A DNA stretch of 64,000 nt from Saccopteryx bilineata (GCF_036850765.1 NC_089493.1:167512140-167576139), one strand, 5' to 3'. Positions 22,521-34,450 are shown, counted from the first letter of the stretch. Made by a program: numbers and translations. The notes: generated from the sequence alone by a model not told the origin.

Positions 22521-22711
22521 TCAGCAAAACCTTTTCTATAAAGGGTCCAATAGCAAGTAATTTCGGGTTTGTAGGTCATACTAAACAAATGGGAACGGCT
22601 GTGTTCTGATAAACCTTAATTTATGGACACTGAAATTTGAATTTCATATATCATACTTCCCACCGTCCCTGGGCTGGATTTTGCCTGTTCCCTGGAGTTG
22701 ACTGACCCCTG
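22521..22711 (-). mobile_element. Ancient hAT-type element
   Basis: Reverse relative of 17943-18267: TCAGCAAAACCTTTTCTATA, GGGTTTGTAGGTCATAC, then GGCTGGATTTTGCCTGTTCC and end GACTGACCCCTG. Internally shortened. Confidence 0.7.
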
Positions 22712-22929
22712 ATCTAGAAGGATGCAGCAGATAGATACCAGGGATCAGGTCGCTGCTGTATAAGACTGTCAACCTCCCTGAGGGTCCAGGGCCTCTGTCT
22801 TATGGGGCTGTGGCCCCTGAGTGTGACAGCGGCTAGTGAGAACACGTAGGGGCAGCTCAGTGCTGGGTCCGAAGTGCTCATCACCAGCATCGCCATCTCG
22901 GTGGTGGCCTGTGAGCAATTCGTTTTCAG

Positions 22930-23690
22930 CGAACTCGAATCCGACGCTTCAGCCTGGGGAGCGCGAGAGAGGAGGCGGACCCCACCCGGACCGCGGCCCC
23001 GCAGGCGAGGGCGGCCGGGAGCCCGGAGCGGGGAGCCGAGGCCGGGCCGGGCCCGGCTGCGCGAGTCGGGGGCGGGGCGGCGTCGCGGCGTCGCCGTCGT
23101 CCCCGCCTCCTCCCCAGGGGCCGTGTCGGAGCCTCAGCGGCGGCGGCGCTCACAGCCCGAGGAGAGCGGCTTGCCTAGAAGCGGCGGCGGCCATCGGTAC
23201 CCACCCGAGGCGCGACCCCTCGGCCTCCCAGCGCTGCCCGGCCGCGGCGCTCGCACCCCTCCAGCTCGCCCGTTCCCCCGTCCGCCCTCATCCCTCCGGC
23301 CGGCTGCGCCATGGCGTTGGCGTTGGCGGCTCTGACTGCGGTGGAGCCGGCTTGCGGCAGCCGGTACCAGCAGGTGAGCAACGCCGAGTGCCGCCCCTGG
23401 CCCGAGACCCCGGCCCTGCCCTCCCCACCGGCCGCTTCAGGCCTCTCCAGGCCGGCCTGTGGTCAACTTGACGCCGCAGCTTGGCAGGCCGCGCTGGGCC
23501 TGGGCGGGCCGGGCGGGCCCCGGGCCGGGATTCGAGGCGGCCCCGGGCCGGGCCCGTCTGTCCGCGACCTCAGGCGGGAGTCGCGCGGTGGGAAAACCTC
23601 TGCCCCGCCGCCTTGCCTGCATTTCCCTCGGCGGGCGGGTCCCCGCGTCAGAACCCGCGGCGGTCCGGGGCCATCGACCTGGGGACATTT
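22930..23690 (+). promoter_or_regulatory. NDFIP1: CpG island with NDFIP1 promoter and 5' UTR
   Basis: Very GC-rich with many CpG, unlike the AT-rich flanks, and centred on the NDFIP1 start codon. CGGCGG runs lie at about 23138-23200, as in TATA-less housekeeping promoters, and I see no clear TATA box. The transcription start cannot be placed exactly. No ATG occurs on the + strand between 22921 and 23310, so the NDFIP1 ATG would be the first in a 5' UTR starting anywhere there. Confidence 0.85.
23311..23373 (+). CDS. NDFIP1: NDFIP1 exon 1 (residues 1-21)
   Basis: Encodes MALALAALTAVEPACGSRYQ plus Q, matching the N-terminus of mammalian NDFIP1 as I remember it; the human protein has Ala rather than Thr at residue 9. 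The start context is strong (GCGCCATGG, G at -3 and +4) and no upstream ATG lies in the preceding 390 bases. The exon ends in phase 0 at CAG before a GTGAGC donor. It lies inside the CpG island. NDFIP1 is a membrane adaptor for NEDD4-type ubiquitin ligases. This N-terminal part is cytosolic and of low complexity, with no ligase-binding motif of its own. Longer frames running through this region are GC-rich read-through and not the gene product. Confidence 0.96.
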
Positions 23691-25478
23691 CCACCTTTGG
23701 TTTGATGTCACTGGGAAGGAAAAAAAAGCAAAAAAAAAAAAAAAAAGCATGAAGTGGAAAAGGAAACTACGCGGAGAGAAAAGATTAAAATCGCTGCTGT
23801 TGCCGCAGACAGCTCCCTGCAGCGAGATGCGATTACTCAGGGTTTCAGAGCCGCGCCTGTGTCGGAACCCATCCCCCTCGCCCCCGTTTTAAGAGCAAAA
23901 TAAAAAATGGGGCGAGAGGCAAGCCCGCATTTTGCAGTAAATTTGGAAGAGGCGGTGTTTAACTTTGATGATGTCCCAAGATGTCGAGCTGCGTCGAAGG
24001 CTGCAGGGCGTGTGCCTGGGTGTGTGTTTTAATAGCTTGGAAATGAAGTTCAACGGGGTTTAATAGCATAGCTGGGGAGGAAATGTACGGGGGATGATTG
24101 GATTATTATCTAGGGTATGATTTATAAATTGAGGCCCTAGGGGGAGAGAGCTGCTTGTTTCTCTCGCCGCTCTCTGTAGCCGATTTTCCCTCGGAAATTC
24201 AGAGACCTTCCGCCGGGGTTTTTAGAGGTATTTAGTCCAGCCCGTCGTGACTGTGGGAATTGAGCCAGGTAGTAACTGATGTTGAGACTGCAGATAACTA
24301 CTTGCAGTTTTGTCGTCTTTCAAACGCTTTCCGGTTTAATTTGCATAAAATGTCCATCACACTTCTGTGAAACGAAATGTTCTATCTATATTTTAGAAAT
24401 AAGGGAAAGCAATACGATGAATACGTTCGAATTAACCCTGGTGTGGCCAGTTACTGGTTTGTTTTGCTGTCATCAGCTTGTGTTGCAATTTCCTCTTTCC
24501 TCCAGCCGATCTCCTGAAATGACTGGTTACGAATTTAGCTTCTTGGTTTCATAAACACGCCCAAATTGTGGCAAAACAGTATAGTTCTTAGAGCTCTCAC
24601 AGCCTGGGGTCTGGCACATGCTTCTTTGTATGACCTTGGGCAAGGCTCTGGGTTCCTTTCTGCTTTAATAAAATATGAATGGCAGGTGTCACTTAACTGT
24701 CACCAAGGTGTTTGCAAATCACCTGTACCTCATAGTGTGATTTAATTCATTCTTTTCATCTTGCCTTAAATAAGGCAAACAAGCAAAATGCTGGCTTTTT
24801 TTCGTACTGCCATCTTCTTGAGCTATTAGGTAGTGCTCACATACTGCTAGAATACAAAAAAATGGTGGAGTATCAAAATTATGCATTCTTTGTTGTAGTA
24901 TTTAATAGTTTTAAATACACAGAATTGAGGTATGACAGGGAGAGCCCATCATTATTTTGAAGAAATAAACTTTAAAAGAGAGTGCAGAAGAGAAATAATC
25001 TTCCTAGATAAATTGGAAAATATGAAAGCCAAAAAACCCATAAAAATCCCCGCAACAAAAACCTGTCATCTGTAGATAACAATAGATTAGCGTTTTGATG
25101 TGTATCTCTGGATTTACAACTATGTAAATATACATATACACAGGTATAGATCAGTGTATATGTGTGCAGATAAGGAAAGCTAATATTGATTTACTGTGCG
25201 CCAACCACGGTACTAAGTGCTTTACACCCATTATTTCACTTAATCCCCACAAAACCCCTATGAAGCAGTGTTTAATAATGTATACATGACAGTGAAGACT
25301 CCAAGAGGCTCAGTAACTTGCTCAAGGTCACAGCTTCTAAGTAGTGATTACAAGGATAAATACACACTCACCTACTTAAAACACAGGCTCCTGGTCCAGA
25401 TATAGGCATGTGCATTAACAGATACATATGCCCCATACAAACAGGCACATCTTTGTACACACTGGTGCAATTCCATAA
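23374..25478 (+). other. NDFIP1: NDFIP1 intron 1, first part, with MIR pieces
   Basis: Intron start, CpG-rich until about 23690. A probable MIR (+) scrap lies at about 24600-24700 (GACCTTGGGCAAGG). A clearer MIR (-) is at 25170-25345: TTACTGTGCGCCAACCACGG, AAGTGCTTTACACCCATTA, GTAACTTGCTCAAGGTCACA. The rest is unassigned. Confidence 0.6.
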
Positions 25479-25496
25479 ACCCCTGATTATACTTTA

Positions 25497-25532
25497 TTTA
25501 AAAATTATTTTATTTTATTTTTTTAGAGAGGA

Positions 25533-25567
<35 letters not shown>

Positions 25568-25694
25568 TCAATTTGTTGTTCCACTTATTTATGCATTCAT
25601 TGATTGATTCTTGTATGTGCCCTGATAAGGGATCAAACCCAGAACCTTGGCTTATCAGATGATACTCAAACCCCTTGGACTACTCGGTGAGGGC
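25497..25694 (-). repeat. SINE family D
   Basis: Reverse D with a GA run (about 25540-25561). TSD ACCCCTGATTATACTTTA at 25479-25496 and 25695-25712. Confidence 0.93.
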
Positions 25695-25859
25695 ACCCCT
25701 GATTATACTTTATATATACTTTGTATATATGTGCACATGTGTATGTTTATATGTGTACCTGCATGTGCCTGTATGTATCATGTTCACAGGCATGTGCATT
25801 CACAAATTTGCATGTATATTCATGCACATGTATGTACAGAGGCACACGATATAGCTGTA

Positions 25860-26110
25860 TAATAAAATGGATTTACATTTTTATTTCTGTATAGCATGTA
25901 ATTGTTTGGCTGTACTGTAATTTAACCAATTGCCCACTGTTGGTTACTAAGGATGTTTAAAATTTTTCATTCACTGAAGTTTCTTTTACGTACATCTTCA
26001 TCTACTTCCTTAATGTAAATTTCTAGATGTGGAAATGCTTGGTCAGAGAATATACATATTTAAAAGGCTTTTGAATTATAGAATGTTGGTGAATTATCCA
26101 GGCAACTTGA
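25860..26110 (-). repeat. Probable L1 3' region fragment
   Basis: TTTAACCAATTGCCCACTGTTGG, AAATTTCTAGATGTGGAAATG and CTTGGTCAGAGAATATACAT follow the antisense order of old L1 3' ends. Diverged. Confidence 0.5.
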
Positions 26111-27025
26111 TAGGAACATGGTACTCTTTGGTTGTTAAAAAAGGCCATTCTGACTTTTATTGGATCTGTTTAGTCAAATTGAGCTTGTCTTTTATTGAAG
26201 TAAATGCAAAGAGAACTGTATGATTCATTCATAACTGCAAACACAGTTTTGCCCTTAAAGGTCTTTTTATTGGTTGTATGTACACAACTTGAATTTAGCC
26301 TCGTGACAGACTACACAGAAGGGCGGGGCTCATAGCTTCCTTGCAGCTTTATTTACCCGCCTTTTTGTGTTTTGAAACTAAGATTGTGTGTCCATACATT
26401 CTGAAGCAATGTTGGAGAAAAGTCTACTTAGGCCCGTTGTTAAGTGGCCTGTTAAGATACCTGTTAAGTGTTGCATTTATTCCTGTTCATCCATTCCATG
26501 CTCTCTGTCTTACTGGAGTAGATTTTTGCCTATATCATTAATTTTGCCAAATACTTTCTGAACTGGTTTGAGATATTTGGATTTGAATCCTGTATAAGCT
26601 GGCAATTATGACATTGCCATATAGGTTTAAAAATAGACTGCAGAATGTTTAGTTTTAGACTTGACTCATTGCCTGCAAAAGAAGGTGCCCGCTTGTGGGC
26701 ATCACTAATATATTTTGTATTGTAGTTTGATGACTGTGGAGCAGCTTTGGAAATGTCTTTTTGGATAAGGTCTCTCAGGATTGTGGAGGAAGGGAAAGAA
26801 TTTCACCTCTGGTAGGTTAAAACCATAATTTATGTTCAGATAAAGATAGGATCTTGGAGGAAAGACCAAAGAATGCCCATGTGGTTTAATTTTTTTAGTT
26901 TCAAAAATTATTATATATCATGAAATGCCCCTTAGAATTTTATATCAAGTTTTAAAGGTTATTTTGGTGTATTTGTGACCTATATGGCCAATGAGCAAAG
27001 AAAACTTTTATAAAAATGTTGAGAA
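26111..27025. other. NDFIP1 intron 1, unassigned stretch
   Basis: No repeat or exon recognised. Confidence 0.4.
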
Positions 27026-27037
27026 CTATATAGAATT

Positions 27038-27327
27038 TTTTTTTTTTGTATTTTTCTGAAGCTGGAAACGGGGAGAGACAGTCAGACAGACTCCCGCATG
27101 TGTCCGACCAGGATCCACCCGGCACGCCCACCAGGGGCGATGCTCTGTCCACCAGGGGGCGATGCTCTGCCCCTCCCGGGCGTCGCTCTGGCGCCTGGGG
27201 CAGAGGCCAAGCAGCCATCCCCAGCGCCTGGGCCATCTTTGCTCCAATGGAGCCTTGGCTGCGGGAGGGGAAGAGAGAGAGAGAGAGGCCAGGCCGACGC
27301 TCTATCGCTGAGCCAACCGGCCAGGGC
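27038..27327 (-). repeat. SINE family A (A1) with internal deletion
   Basis: Reverse copy that jumps from the GAGAGAGAGAGAG stretch directly to GCCAGGCCGACGCTCTATC, losing about 90 bp including the T-arm (B box) of the head. TSD CTATATAGAATT at 27026-27037 and 27328-27339. Confidence 0.93.
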
Positions 27328-27697
27328 CTATATAGAATTATTAAAAAATTTTTAAGTTGTAGCAAATGTATGTATATAAAATTTACCATTTTAACCATTT
27401 TAAAGTGTATATTCTGTTTAGTGGCATTAAAAATATTCACATTGGTGGCATTGGTGGGCAGCTATCACTGCCGTCCATTTCCAGAACTTTATCATCTTCC
27501 CCAACTGAAACTTCATACCCATTAAATACTAACTTCCCATTTCCTTCTCCAGCTCCTTACAACCATCATTCTACTTTCTGTTTATGAGTAATCAAATCAT
27601 AGGACTTATACGAGTCCTTTTGTGACTGGCTTATTTCATTTAGCATAATGTCCTCAAGGTTGATCCATATTGTAGCATGTCAGAATTTTCTTTCGTG

Positions 27698-27859
27698 TCT
27701 TTTTAAAATTTATTAATTTTAGAAAGAAAGGAAGGGGGAGAGAGACAGATAGAGGTAGGAACATCGATCTGTTCCTGTATGTGTACTGACCAGGAATCGA
27801 ACCAGCAAGTTGTGTTCTTTGAGACCAAGCTTTAACCAACTGAGCTATCTGGCCAGGGC
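27698..27859 (-). repeat. SINE family D in L1
   Basis: Reverse D: GTTCCTGTATGTGTACTGACC, AACCAACTGAGCTATCTGGC, CAGGGC. Confidence 0.88.
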
Positions 27860-28051
27860 TCCTTCTGTTTTAAGGCTGAATAATGTTAAATTGTATGTAT
27901 GTCATATTTTATTTATTCTTCAGAGGATAGACATGTGGGGTGCTTTTACCTTTTGATCATTGTAAATAATGCTCTGCTTTAAATTCTTTTGGATATATGC
28001 TCAGAAGTGGAATTGGTTGTTTATATGTTAATGCTGTTTAAAATTTTCTTT

Positions 28052-28366
28052 TTTTAAGTGAAAGCAGGGGAGATAGACAAACTCCCACATGGGCCCTAAC
28101 CGGGATCCACCCAGCAACTCTGTCTGGGGCTGAGGCTCAGGCTCAAATCACCCAGCTCAGTGTCTGAGGCCAAAGCTCAGACCAGCCAAGCTATCCTCAG
28201 CGCCTGAGGTTGACAGACCAACAGAGCCACTGGCTGGGAGAGGGCAAGAGAGAGGGGATGAGGGAAGAGAAGCAGACGGTTGCTTCTCATGTGTGTCCTG
28301 ACCTGAACCAGGGATGTCCTCATGCCAGGCTGATGGTCTGTCAACTGAGTCAGCTGGCCAGGGCCA
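28052..28366 (-). repeat. Older family A-like SINE in L1
   Basis: Diverged reverse copy with AACCGGGATCCACCCAGCAA, AGCCAAGCTATCCTCAGC, CAACTGAGTCAGCTGGCCAG. Its middle has GAGGCTCAGGCTCA-type units in place of the module array of young A copies. Confidence 0.85.
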
Positions 28367-28690
28367 ATTTTTAATTTTTGAGGAACAACCATACTGTTTT
28401 CTATAGTAATGCACTATTTTTTTTATTCCCACCAACAGTGCCAAAGGGCTTCATGTTTTTCGCATACTCATCATTACTCGTTACTTTCTGTTTTCCTTTC
28501 TGATAAAGTCTTCCTAATGGGTGTGAATTGTTACCTTATTATGGTTTTGATTTGTATTTCCCCAGTGATTAGTGATATTGAGTGTCTTTTTAATGTGCTT
28601 GTTGGCCATTTGTGTATCTTCTTTGGAGAAATGTGTATTTAACTCTTCTGCCCATTTTTGAATTGGGTGGTTTGCTTTTTTGTTATTGAG

Positions 28691-29465
28691 TTGTAGTAAT
28701 TTCCCAACATTTATTTGCATTTTCAACTTTATGAAAATTTCAAATATATACAAAAGTATAGTATAATAAACCTTATGCATCCATCACTTATGTTCAGCAG
28801 TTATCAACAAATGACTAAGCTTGTTTCATTTATACTTTCCACCATTTTGAAGCAAATCCTAGAAATGATAACATTTGAGCTATAAATATTTCTGTGTGTA
28901 ACTATAAAAGTAATGGTATGATGTTTTAAGCAGATATTGTCACCTGAGAAATATACCACGAGAAGACTGTTAAAGTCTGTTACGAATAGAGAAACAGGAT
29001 TTGTGGGCGGCAGGAGCTGCGAATCTAACGATCCTTTTGTATTTCTCTCACTCTTGATAAGCTGTGTATGCTTTGTGTTGATTTTGTAGCAATGATGGAT
29101 TGCTTGATCTGTTCTTATTTTCTTGTCTGGTCCTATTAGTTGACTGCTTGTTAGGAGAGATTTAATTGGTTTAATCATTCTATCTCTGCACTGGAAACAG
29201 CAAACTCCCTGGTTTGGGTAGAAATCAAGGCCCAGTTGAGGTACTCTAGGAAATCCTGGCATCTGATGCCACCCACTAGTTTGCCTGTAATAACTTTATC
29301 GTAGACACCAATTATATTACATTACTTTACATTAAATTATATTATAAAATCCTACCACGATAGTGATTTTTTATTAATTTTAATAATTTATTAATAAAAC
29401 AGGATAGCTTGAAGAGATTCAAGTGACACCCTCTGATTTATTTGTTCTTAGGGCTTTAAAATAAT
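28691..29465. other. NDFIP1 intron 1, old repeat and unassigned DNA
   Basis: 28730-28880 (CAAATATATACAAAAGTATAG, GCAAATCCTAGAAATGA) resembles an old interspersed repeat I cannot name with confidence. The remainder is unassigned. Confidence 0.4.
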
Positions 29466-29479
29466 TACTTTGGTTTCTT

Positions 29480-29842
29480 TTTTTTTTTTGTATTTTTCTG
29501 AAGTTGAAAACGGGGAGGCAGTCAGACAGACTTCCGCATGCGCCTGACCAGGATCCGCCCGGCATGTCCACCAGGGGGCGATGCTCTGGGGTGTTGCTCT
29601 GCCGCAACCAGAGCCATTCTAGGGCCTGAGGCAGAGGCCACAGAGCCATCCTCAGCGCCCGGGCCAACTTTGCTCCAGTGGAGCCCTGGCTGCAGGAGGG
29701 GAAGAGAGAGACAGAGAGGAAGGAGAGGGGGAGGGGTGGAGAAGCAGATGGGCACTTATCCTGTGTGCCCTGGCCGGGAATCAAACCCAGGACTCCCGCA
29801 TGCCAGGCCGATGCTCTACCACTGAGCCAACCGGCCAGGGCC
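29480..29842 (-). repeat. SINE family A (A3), single module
   Basis: Reverse A3 (GAAGTTGAAAAC, GCCAACTTTGCTCC). Only one CACCAGGGGGCG module remains. TSD TACTTTGGTTTCTT at 29466-29479 and 29843-29856. Confidence 0.95.
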
Positions 29843-29857
29843 TACTTTGGTTTCTTA

Positions 29858-30298
29858 ATGACTTATTCTTATGTTATCTTGGAACAAGTACAGTGTTTAG
29901 TGGAGCTGTATTTTTGTAGTAATAGTGGATGATGTTCCTTTAGATAAAGCAGCTTTTAACACTTTAATTAGAGATTAATGCTGTAAATCCGCTTGATAGT
30001 CTTATCTTTATTCTCAAGTCATTTTTACCAATATGCTAGGCAATTGGTAAATATATATCAAATTTATATTCTCCAGTTGTAATTTCTTTTTACATACTCC
30101 AGCTATATAATTGCTTCCAGTGGCTGTCTAGATAGAAGTACAGTATGATTATTGCTTTAACCAAGTGAGTGTTACCAGACATCACTTAGCACGTCCTGCT
30201 GTTATAATTAGGCTGACTTGTTTTTTCTGAATAACACAATTTATATTAAAAGTTTCTAAAACTAGCTCTAAATACAGATCAAATTTAAGAATGTTTCT
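29858..30298. other. NDFIP1 intron 1, unassigned stretch
   Basis: Nothing recognised. Confidence 0.4.
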
Positions 30299-30494
30299 AG
30301 GCCCTGGCTGGTTACCTCAGTCAGTGAAAGTCCTTTAAAGGACAAGGTTGCAGGTTCGATCCCTGATCAGGGCACAAATGGGAAGCAACTAATGAATGCA
30401 CGACGGAATGGACCAACAAATGAGTGTTTCCCATCCCCCTCCTCCTCTCTCCTTTCCTCTCTCTATCTCTCTAAAAAAAATAGTAAAAAATTAA
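30299..30494 (+). repeat. SINE family D
   Basis: GGCCCTGGCTGGTTACCTCAG head, GGTTCGATCCCTGATCAGGG, CTCTCTATCTCTCTAAAAAA. First of two abutting D copies. Confidence 0.88.
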
Positions 30495-30626
30495 GCCCTG
30501 ACTGAATAGCTTGGTTGGTTTGGAGCGTCATCCAGAAGTGCACAGGTTGCTGGTTCGATCCCAGAATAGGGCACATACAGGAACAGCTTGATGTTCCTGC
30601 CTCTCCCTGCCTCTCCCTCTCTTTGT

Positions 30627-30661
<35 letters not shown>

Positions 30662-30692
30662 TAGATAGATAGATATAGATATAGATATAATT
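30495..30692 (+). repeat. SINE family D with (TA)n(GATA)n tail
   Basis: GCCCTGACTGAATAGCTTGG head, GGGCACATACAGGAACAGC. The tail has expanded into TA and GATA runs at about 30642-30690. Confidence 0.88.
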
Positions 30693-31124
30693 TCTAATGG
30701 AATATTTCCTTACTGATTAAAGAAGTTTCACCAGTATATTTATGTCTACCACCCCCAAGCAATTTAGTACAATCTTTGATAGTTTTCCTTCTAAGTTCAT
30801 GTATTTCAGTAATACTAGTTTTTAGTTGATTAGAGGCTTGAATTGATACGGAGATCTTTCTGGTGATAGGATAGTTTATTAATAGAAAAACAGGGTTTAG
30901 GGGGTGGGTTCTGTTTAATAACAATTTCATTTTCATCAGTCAGCACTTAAAGCTGGCATTTAAAATTAAAAATTTCTTGTTGTACACAGATACATTCTTC
31001 ATAGACTAGAGTCAAACAGTAACTTTGTAAAGGAAAACTTGATTTCCCTTACCTCAAGTTTGGTATGAATTCTTTGGGCTTTTTTTCTTTGCTTCAAAAA
31101 TATTTTTTTAATTTTAATTTTTAA
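30693..31124. other. NDFIP1 intron 1, unassigned stretch
   Basis: Nothing recognised. Confidence 0.4.
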
Positions 31125-31141
31125 AAAGAAACTTACTTTTT

Positions 31142-31500
31142 GGCCCTGGCCGGTTGGCTCAGTGGTAGAGCGTCGGCCTGGCGTGCAGAAGTCCTGGGTT
31201 CGATTCCAGGCCAGGGCACACAGGAGAGGCGCCCATCTGCTTCTCCACCCCTCCCCCTCTCCTTCCTCTCTGTCTCTCTCTTCCCCTCCCGCAGCCGAGG
31301 CTCCATTGGAGCAAAGATGGCCTGAGCTGGGGATGGCTCCTTGGCCTCTGCCCCAGGCGCTAGAGTGGCTCTGGTGGCAACAGAGCGACCCCTGGAGGGG
31401 CTGAGCATTCGCCCCCTGGTGGGCGTGCCGGATGGATCCCGGTCGGGCACATGCGGGAGTCTGTCTGACTGTCTCTCCCCGCTTCCAGCTTCAGAAAAAA
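31142..31500 (+). repeat. SINE family A (A1)
   Basis: Full head, one module, small deletion after AAAGATGGCC. Flanked by AAAGAAACTTACTTTTT / AAAGAAACTACTTTTT. Confidence 0.93.
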
Positions 31501-31549
31501 AAAAAGAAACTACTTTTTGTAATGTTTTTAGAATTTTAGAAGCATTGAG

Positions 31550-32480
31550 AAGGTAGTAAAGTTTTGATATATTGCCGACCAAGTTTCCCCTATTAACATT
31601 TCATGTTTGTATGGTATATTTATGACAATTAATGAGCCAGTATTGATACATTAGTGTTAACTAAAGTGCATACTTTATTTAGATTTTCAGTTTTTATCTA
31701 ACCTCCTGTTTCTGGTCGAGGATCCCATACAGGTTACCACATTAGGTTTAGTCATCATCTCTTTTTAGGCTCCTCTTGGCTGTGCTAGTTTCTCAAATTT
31801 TCCTTGTTTTTGGTGACTGACAGTTTACAGGAGTATTGGCCATGTCCTTGTAGAATGTCCCTCAATAGGGAATTATCTGATGCTTTTCTCATGATCAGAC
31901 TGGGGTTGTGGGTTTTTGGATAAGAAGACCGTAGAAATAAATTGCTGTTTTCATTACACCATATCAAGAATGCATACCGTCAGTGTGTCTTATCACTGTT
32001 GATGCTGACCTAGATCACCTGATTAAAAAAGTAGTGTTTGTCAGGTTTCTCTACTGTAAAATGATTGTCCCCACACTTTTTCATACTGGACTCTTTGAAA
32101 GGAACTCACTGTACACAATCCACACACTTTTTAGTCAATGATATCAGTATGGACTCATTTATTTTATTCTTTGGATTACAATCCAATACTATATTTTGTT
32201 GCTCAAATTGTTCCAGCTTTGGTCATTGGCAACTCTTTTAATTGGCACATCTGTCCTTTTGAAATAGCTCCATTGTGTGTGTGTGTTTTTTTTAAAGCAC
32301 TTCCTTACTTTTTGGCACCAGGTTCATTGTGTATATTTCCTGCGCCTCCCAGAATCAGCCATTTCTCCAAGGAGCCTTGGTTCCTTTTATTATAGAATGA
32401 TATTAGAAACCAAGGTCTAACCTCATTGCTACCAGGATGTCATTGCTTCTAGGCATTCTAAAGCTGACAGAGTAAAGAAA
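31550..32480. repeat. Old L1-type 3' UTR sequence
   Basis: Motifs known from old L1M 3' UTRs: TTTGTCAGGTTTCTCTACTG, CAGAATCAGCCATTTCTCC, AAGGAGCCTTGGTTCCTTTT, ATTAGAAACCAAGGTCTAA. I cannot fix the orientation or subfamily. Confidence 0.55.
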
Positions 32481-33012
32481 TATGTGTGTATATATGTATC
32501 TCTAAAATTTTTCTGTATATAACCATCTATATTAAACTTACCAACTTTAATCTATTACTACATGGATCACTCTAGCCTCCTTCCTTCGCTTATCTGTAAA
32601 CTCCCACTCCAGCAGTGAGAAATCTGGCTCCTACCACCTAGTACCCACTTACCTAATTTTTCAGTTCTAAAGCACATGTGTAGCGGTGTCAGATTGTTAA
32701 CCCCACACCTCTGTGGGAAACAAGGGACTGGGTATATGTACAGTTTCTTTTGCTTTTAGCCATACAGACTTTACTCATTTCCAAAGTTACTTAGGTATTT
32801 AGGTCAGCACCTTTTCCCCCACCCTCTTCAGTGGAGTCGTTTCATACATTTATAATACAGTTAGATTGTTTTGTCACATTCAACCTACCAAACTGGAAAC
32901 AACCCAACAACCTAAATTTTTTAATTTTGCATCTGTTAAAGTTCACTCTTTGTGCTGTAAATATCTATATGTTTTGACAAATGCATAGTGTCATTGTTTT
33001 CTGTTTGCGTTT
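32481..33012. other. NDFIP1 intron 1, unassigned stretch
   Basis: Possibly further old L1 sequence. No confident match. Confidence 0.35.
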
Positions 33013-33325
33013 TATTTATTTATTTATTTTACAGAGACAGAGAGAGGTACAGACAAAAATGGAGAGAGATGAGAAGCATCAATCATAATTTTTCATCGCG
33101 ACACCTTAGTTGTTCATTGATTGCTTTCTCATATGTACCTTTACTGTGGGCCTTCAGCAGACCGAGTAACCCCTTGCTCAAGCCAGCGACCTTGGGTCCA
33201 AGCTGGTGAGCTTTTGCTCAAACCAGATGAGCCCATGCTCAAGCTGGTGACCTCGGGGTATCGAACCTGGGTCCTCCGCATCCCAGTCCGACGCTCTATC
33301 CACTGCGCCACCGCTTGGTCAGGCA
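33013..33325 (-). repeat. SINE family C
   Basis: Reverse C: GAGATGAGAAGCATCAATCA, GGCCTTCAGCAGACCGAGTA, CCAGCGACCTTGGG, head ending CCGCTTGGTCAGGC. TTTTATTTATTT occurs on both sides. Confidence 0.92.
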
Positions 33326-33713
33326 CATTTTATTTATTTTTATTTTTTCATTTTTTCCAAATAAGAGGAGGAGGGATAGAGAAAACAGACTCCTGCATGC
33401 ACCCCTATTGGGACCCACTCTGCAATGCCCATCAGGGGTTGATGCTCTGCCCATCTGGGGCCACTGCTTCTTGCTCAGCAACTAAGCTATTTTTAGTGCC
33501 TGAGGTGGAGGCTCCAGGGAACCATCCTCAGTGCCCAGGGCTGATGTGCTCAAACCAATCTAGCCATAGCTGTAGGAGGGGAAGAGAGAGCAAGAGAGAA
33601 AAGGGGGAAGGGGAAGGGTGGAGAAGCAGATGGTCACTTCTGTGTACCAGAATCAAACCCAGAACATCCATATGCCAGGCCAATGCTCTACCACTGAGCT
33701 AACTGGCCAGGGC
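33326..33713 (-). repeat. Older family A-like SINE
   Basis: Reverse diverged copy: CAGACTCCTGCATGCACCCC, GATGCTCTGCCCATCTGGGG, ACCATCCTCAGTGCCCAGGG, GAGCTAACTGGCCAGGGC. Confidence 0.88.
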
Positions 33714-33744
33714 TTCTTTTTGCATTTTAAACATATATATATAT

Positions 33745-34076
33745 ATATTTTTAGAGACAGAGAGTCAGAAAGAGGGATAGATAAGGATATACAGACAGGA
33801 ACAGAGAGAGATGAGAAGCATCAGTCATTAGTTTTTCGTTGCACATTGCGACACCTTAGTTGTTCATTGATTGCTTTCTCGTATGTGCCTTGACCGCGGG
33901 CCTTCAGCAGACTGAGTAACCCCTTGCTGGAGCCAGCGACCTTGGGTTCAAACTGGTGGGCTTTTTGCTCTAACCAGATGAGCCCCCGCTCAAGCTGGCG
34001 ACCTCAGGGTCTCGAACCTGGTTCCTCTGCATCCCAGTCTGACGCTCCATCCACTGTGCCACTGCCTGGTCAGGCT
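33745..34076 (-). repeat. SINE family C
   Basis: Reverse C preceded by (TA)n: GAGACAGAGAGTCAGAAAG, GAGATGAGAAGCATCAGTC, GCCTTCAGCAGACTGAGTAA, CACTGCCTGGTCAGGC. Third in a C-A-C cluster, all reverse. Confidence 0.92.
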
Positions 34077-34263
34077 CTTCTTTTTTTTAAATAGCACCCA
34101 GTCCTTGTTTTATGGTTCTAATTTTTTTCTCTTGTTTCTCTGAGAGTATAGAAAGTTGTTTCTCTTTCTTTTTTAAGTTTTCATCTTCAGCGTAATTGTT
34201 TCCTCTGCATTGCATTTACTGTCTGCTTTGGCCTTTATGACTTTTTATGTTAGAAGCTTTCTT

Positions 34264-34450
34264 TTGGTGCACAGTGCCCTTTGCCTGCTTGGTTTTGGTG
34301 CACGGTGCCCTTTGCCTGCTTGGTTTCGGTGCATGGTGGGTGCCCTTTGCCTGCTTGGTTAGGAGTGCACGGTGTCCTTCGCCTGCCTGGTTTTGGTGCC
34401 CGGTACCTTTTGCCTGCTTGGTTGGGAGTGCATGATCTGCTTGGTTGGGA
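34264..34450 (+). repeat. Minisatellite, about 5-6 imperfect units of 31-38 bp
   Basis: Tandem units built from TTTTGGTGCACGGTGCCC + TTTGCCTGCTTGG, varying as GGTGCACAG, GGTGCATGGTGGG, GAGTGCACGG, GGTGCCCGG, GAGTGCATG. Because the unit length is not constant, several frames stay open and read as repetitive Cys/Leu/Trp-rich peptides. I take these as a by-product, not a gene. It lies in NDFIP1 intron 1. Confidence 0.85.

Larger units (their letters stand above)
27340..28690 (-). repeat. L1 3' region, interrupted by two SINEs
   Basis: Antisense L1 landmarks in order: TTTACCATTTTAACCATTTT, GACTGGCTTATTTCATTTAG, TCCTCAAGGTTGATCCATAT, GGCTGAATAATGTTAAATTG, ATTCCCACCAACAGTG, GATTTGTATTTCCCCAGTGA, TTCTGCCCATTTTTGAATTG. 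Old. Confidence 0.85.

Noticed and set aside
22836..23892. Long GC-rich open frames across the CpG island on both strands (up to 211 codons)
   Set aside because: High GC removes stop codons. Only the 23311-23373 segment matches NDFIP1 and ends in a proper donor; the rest is 5' UTR or intron read-through.
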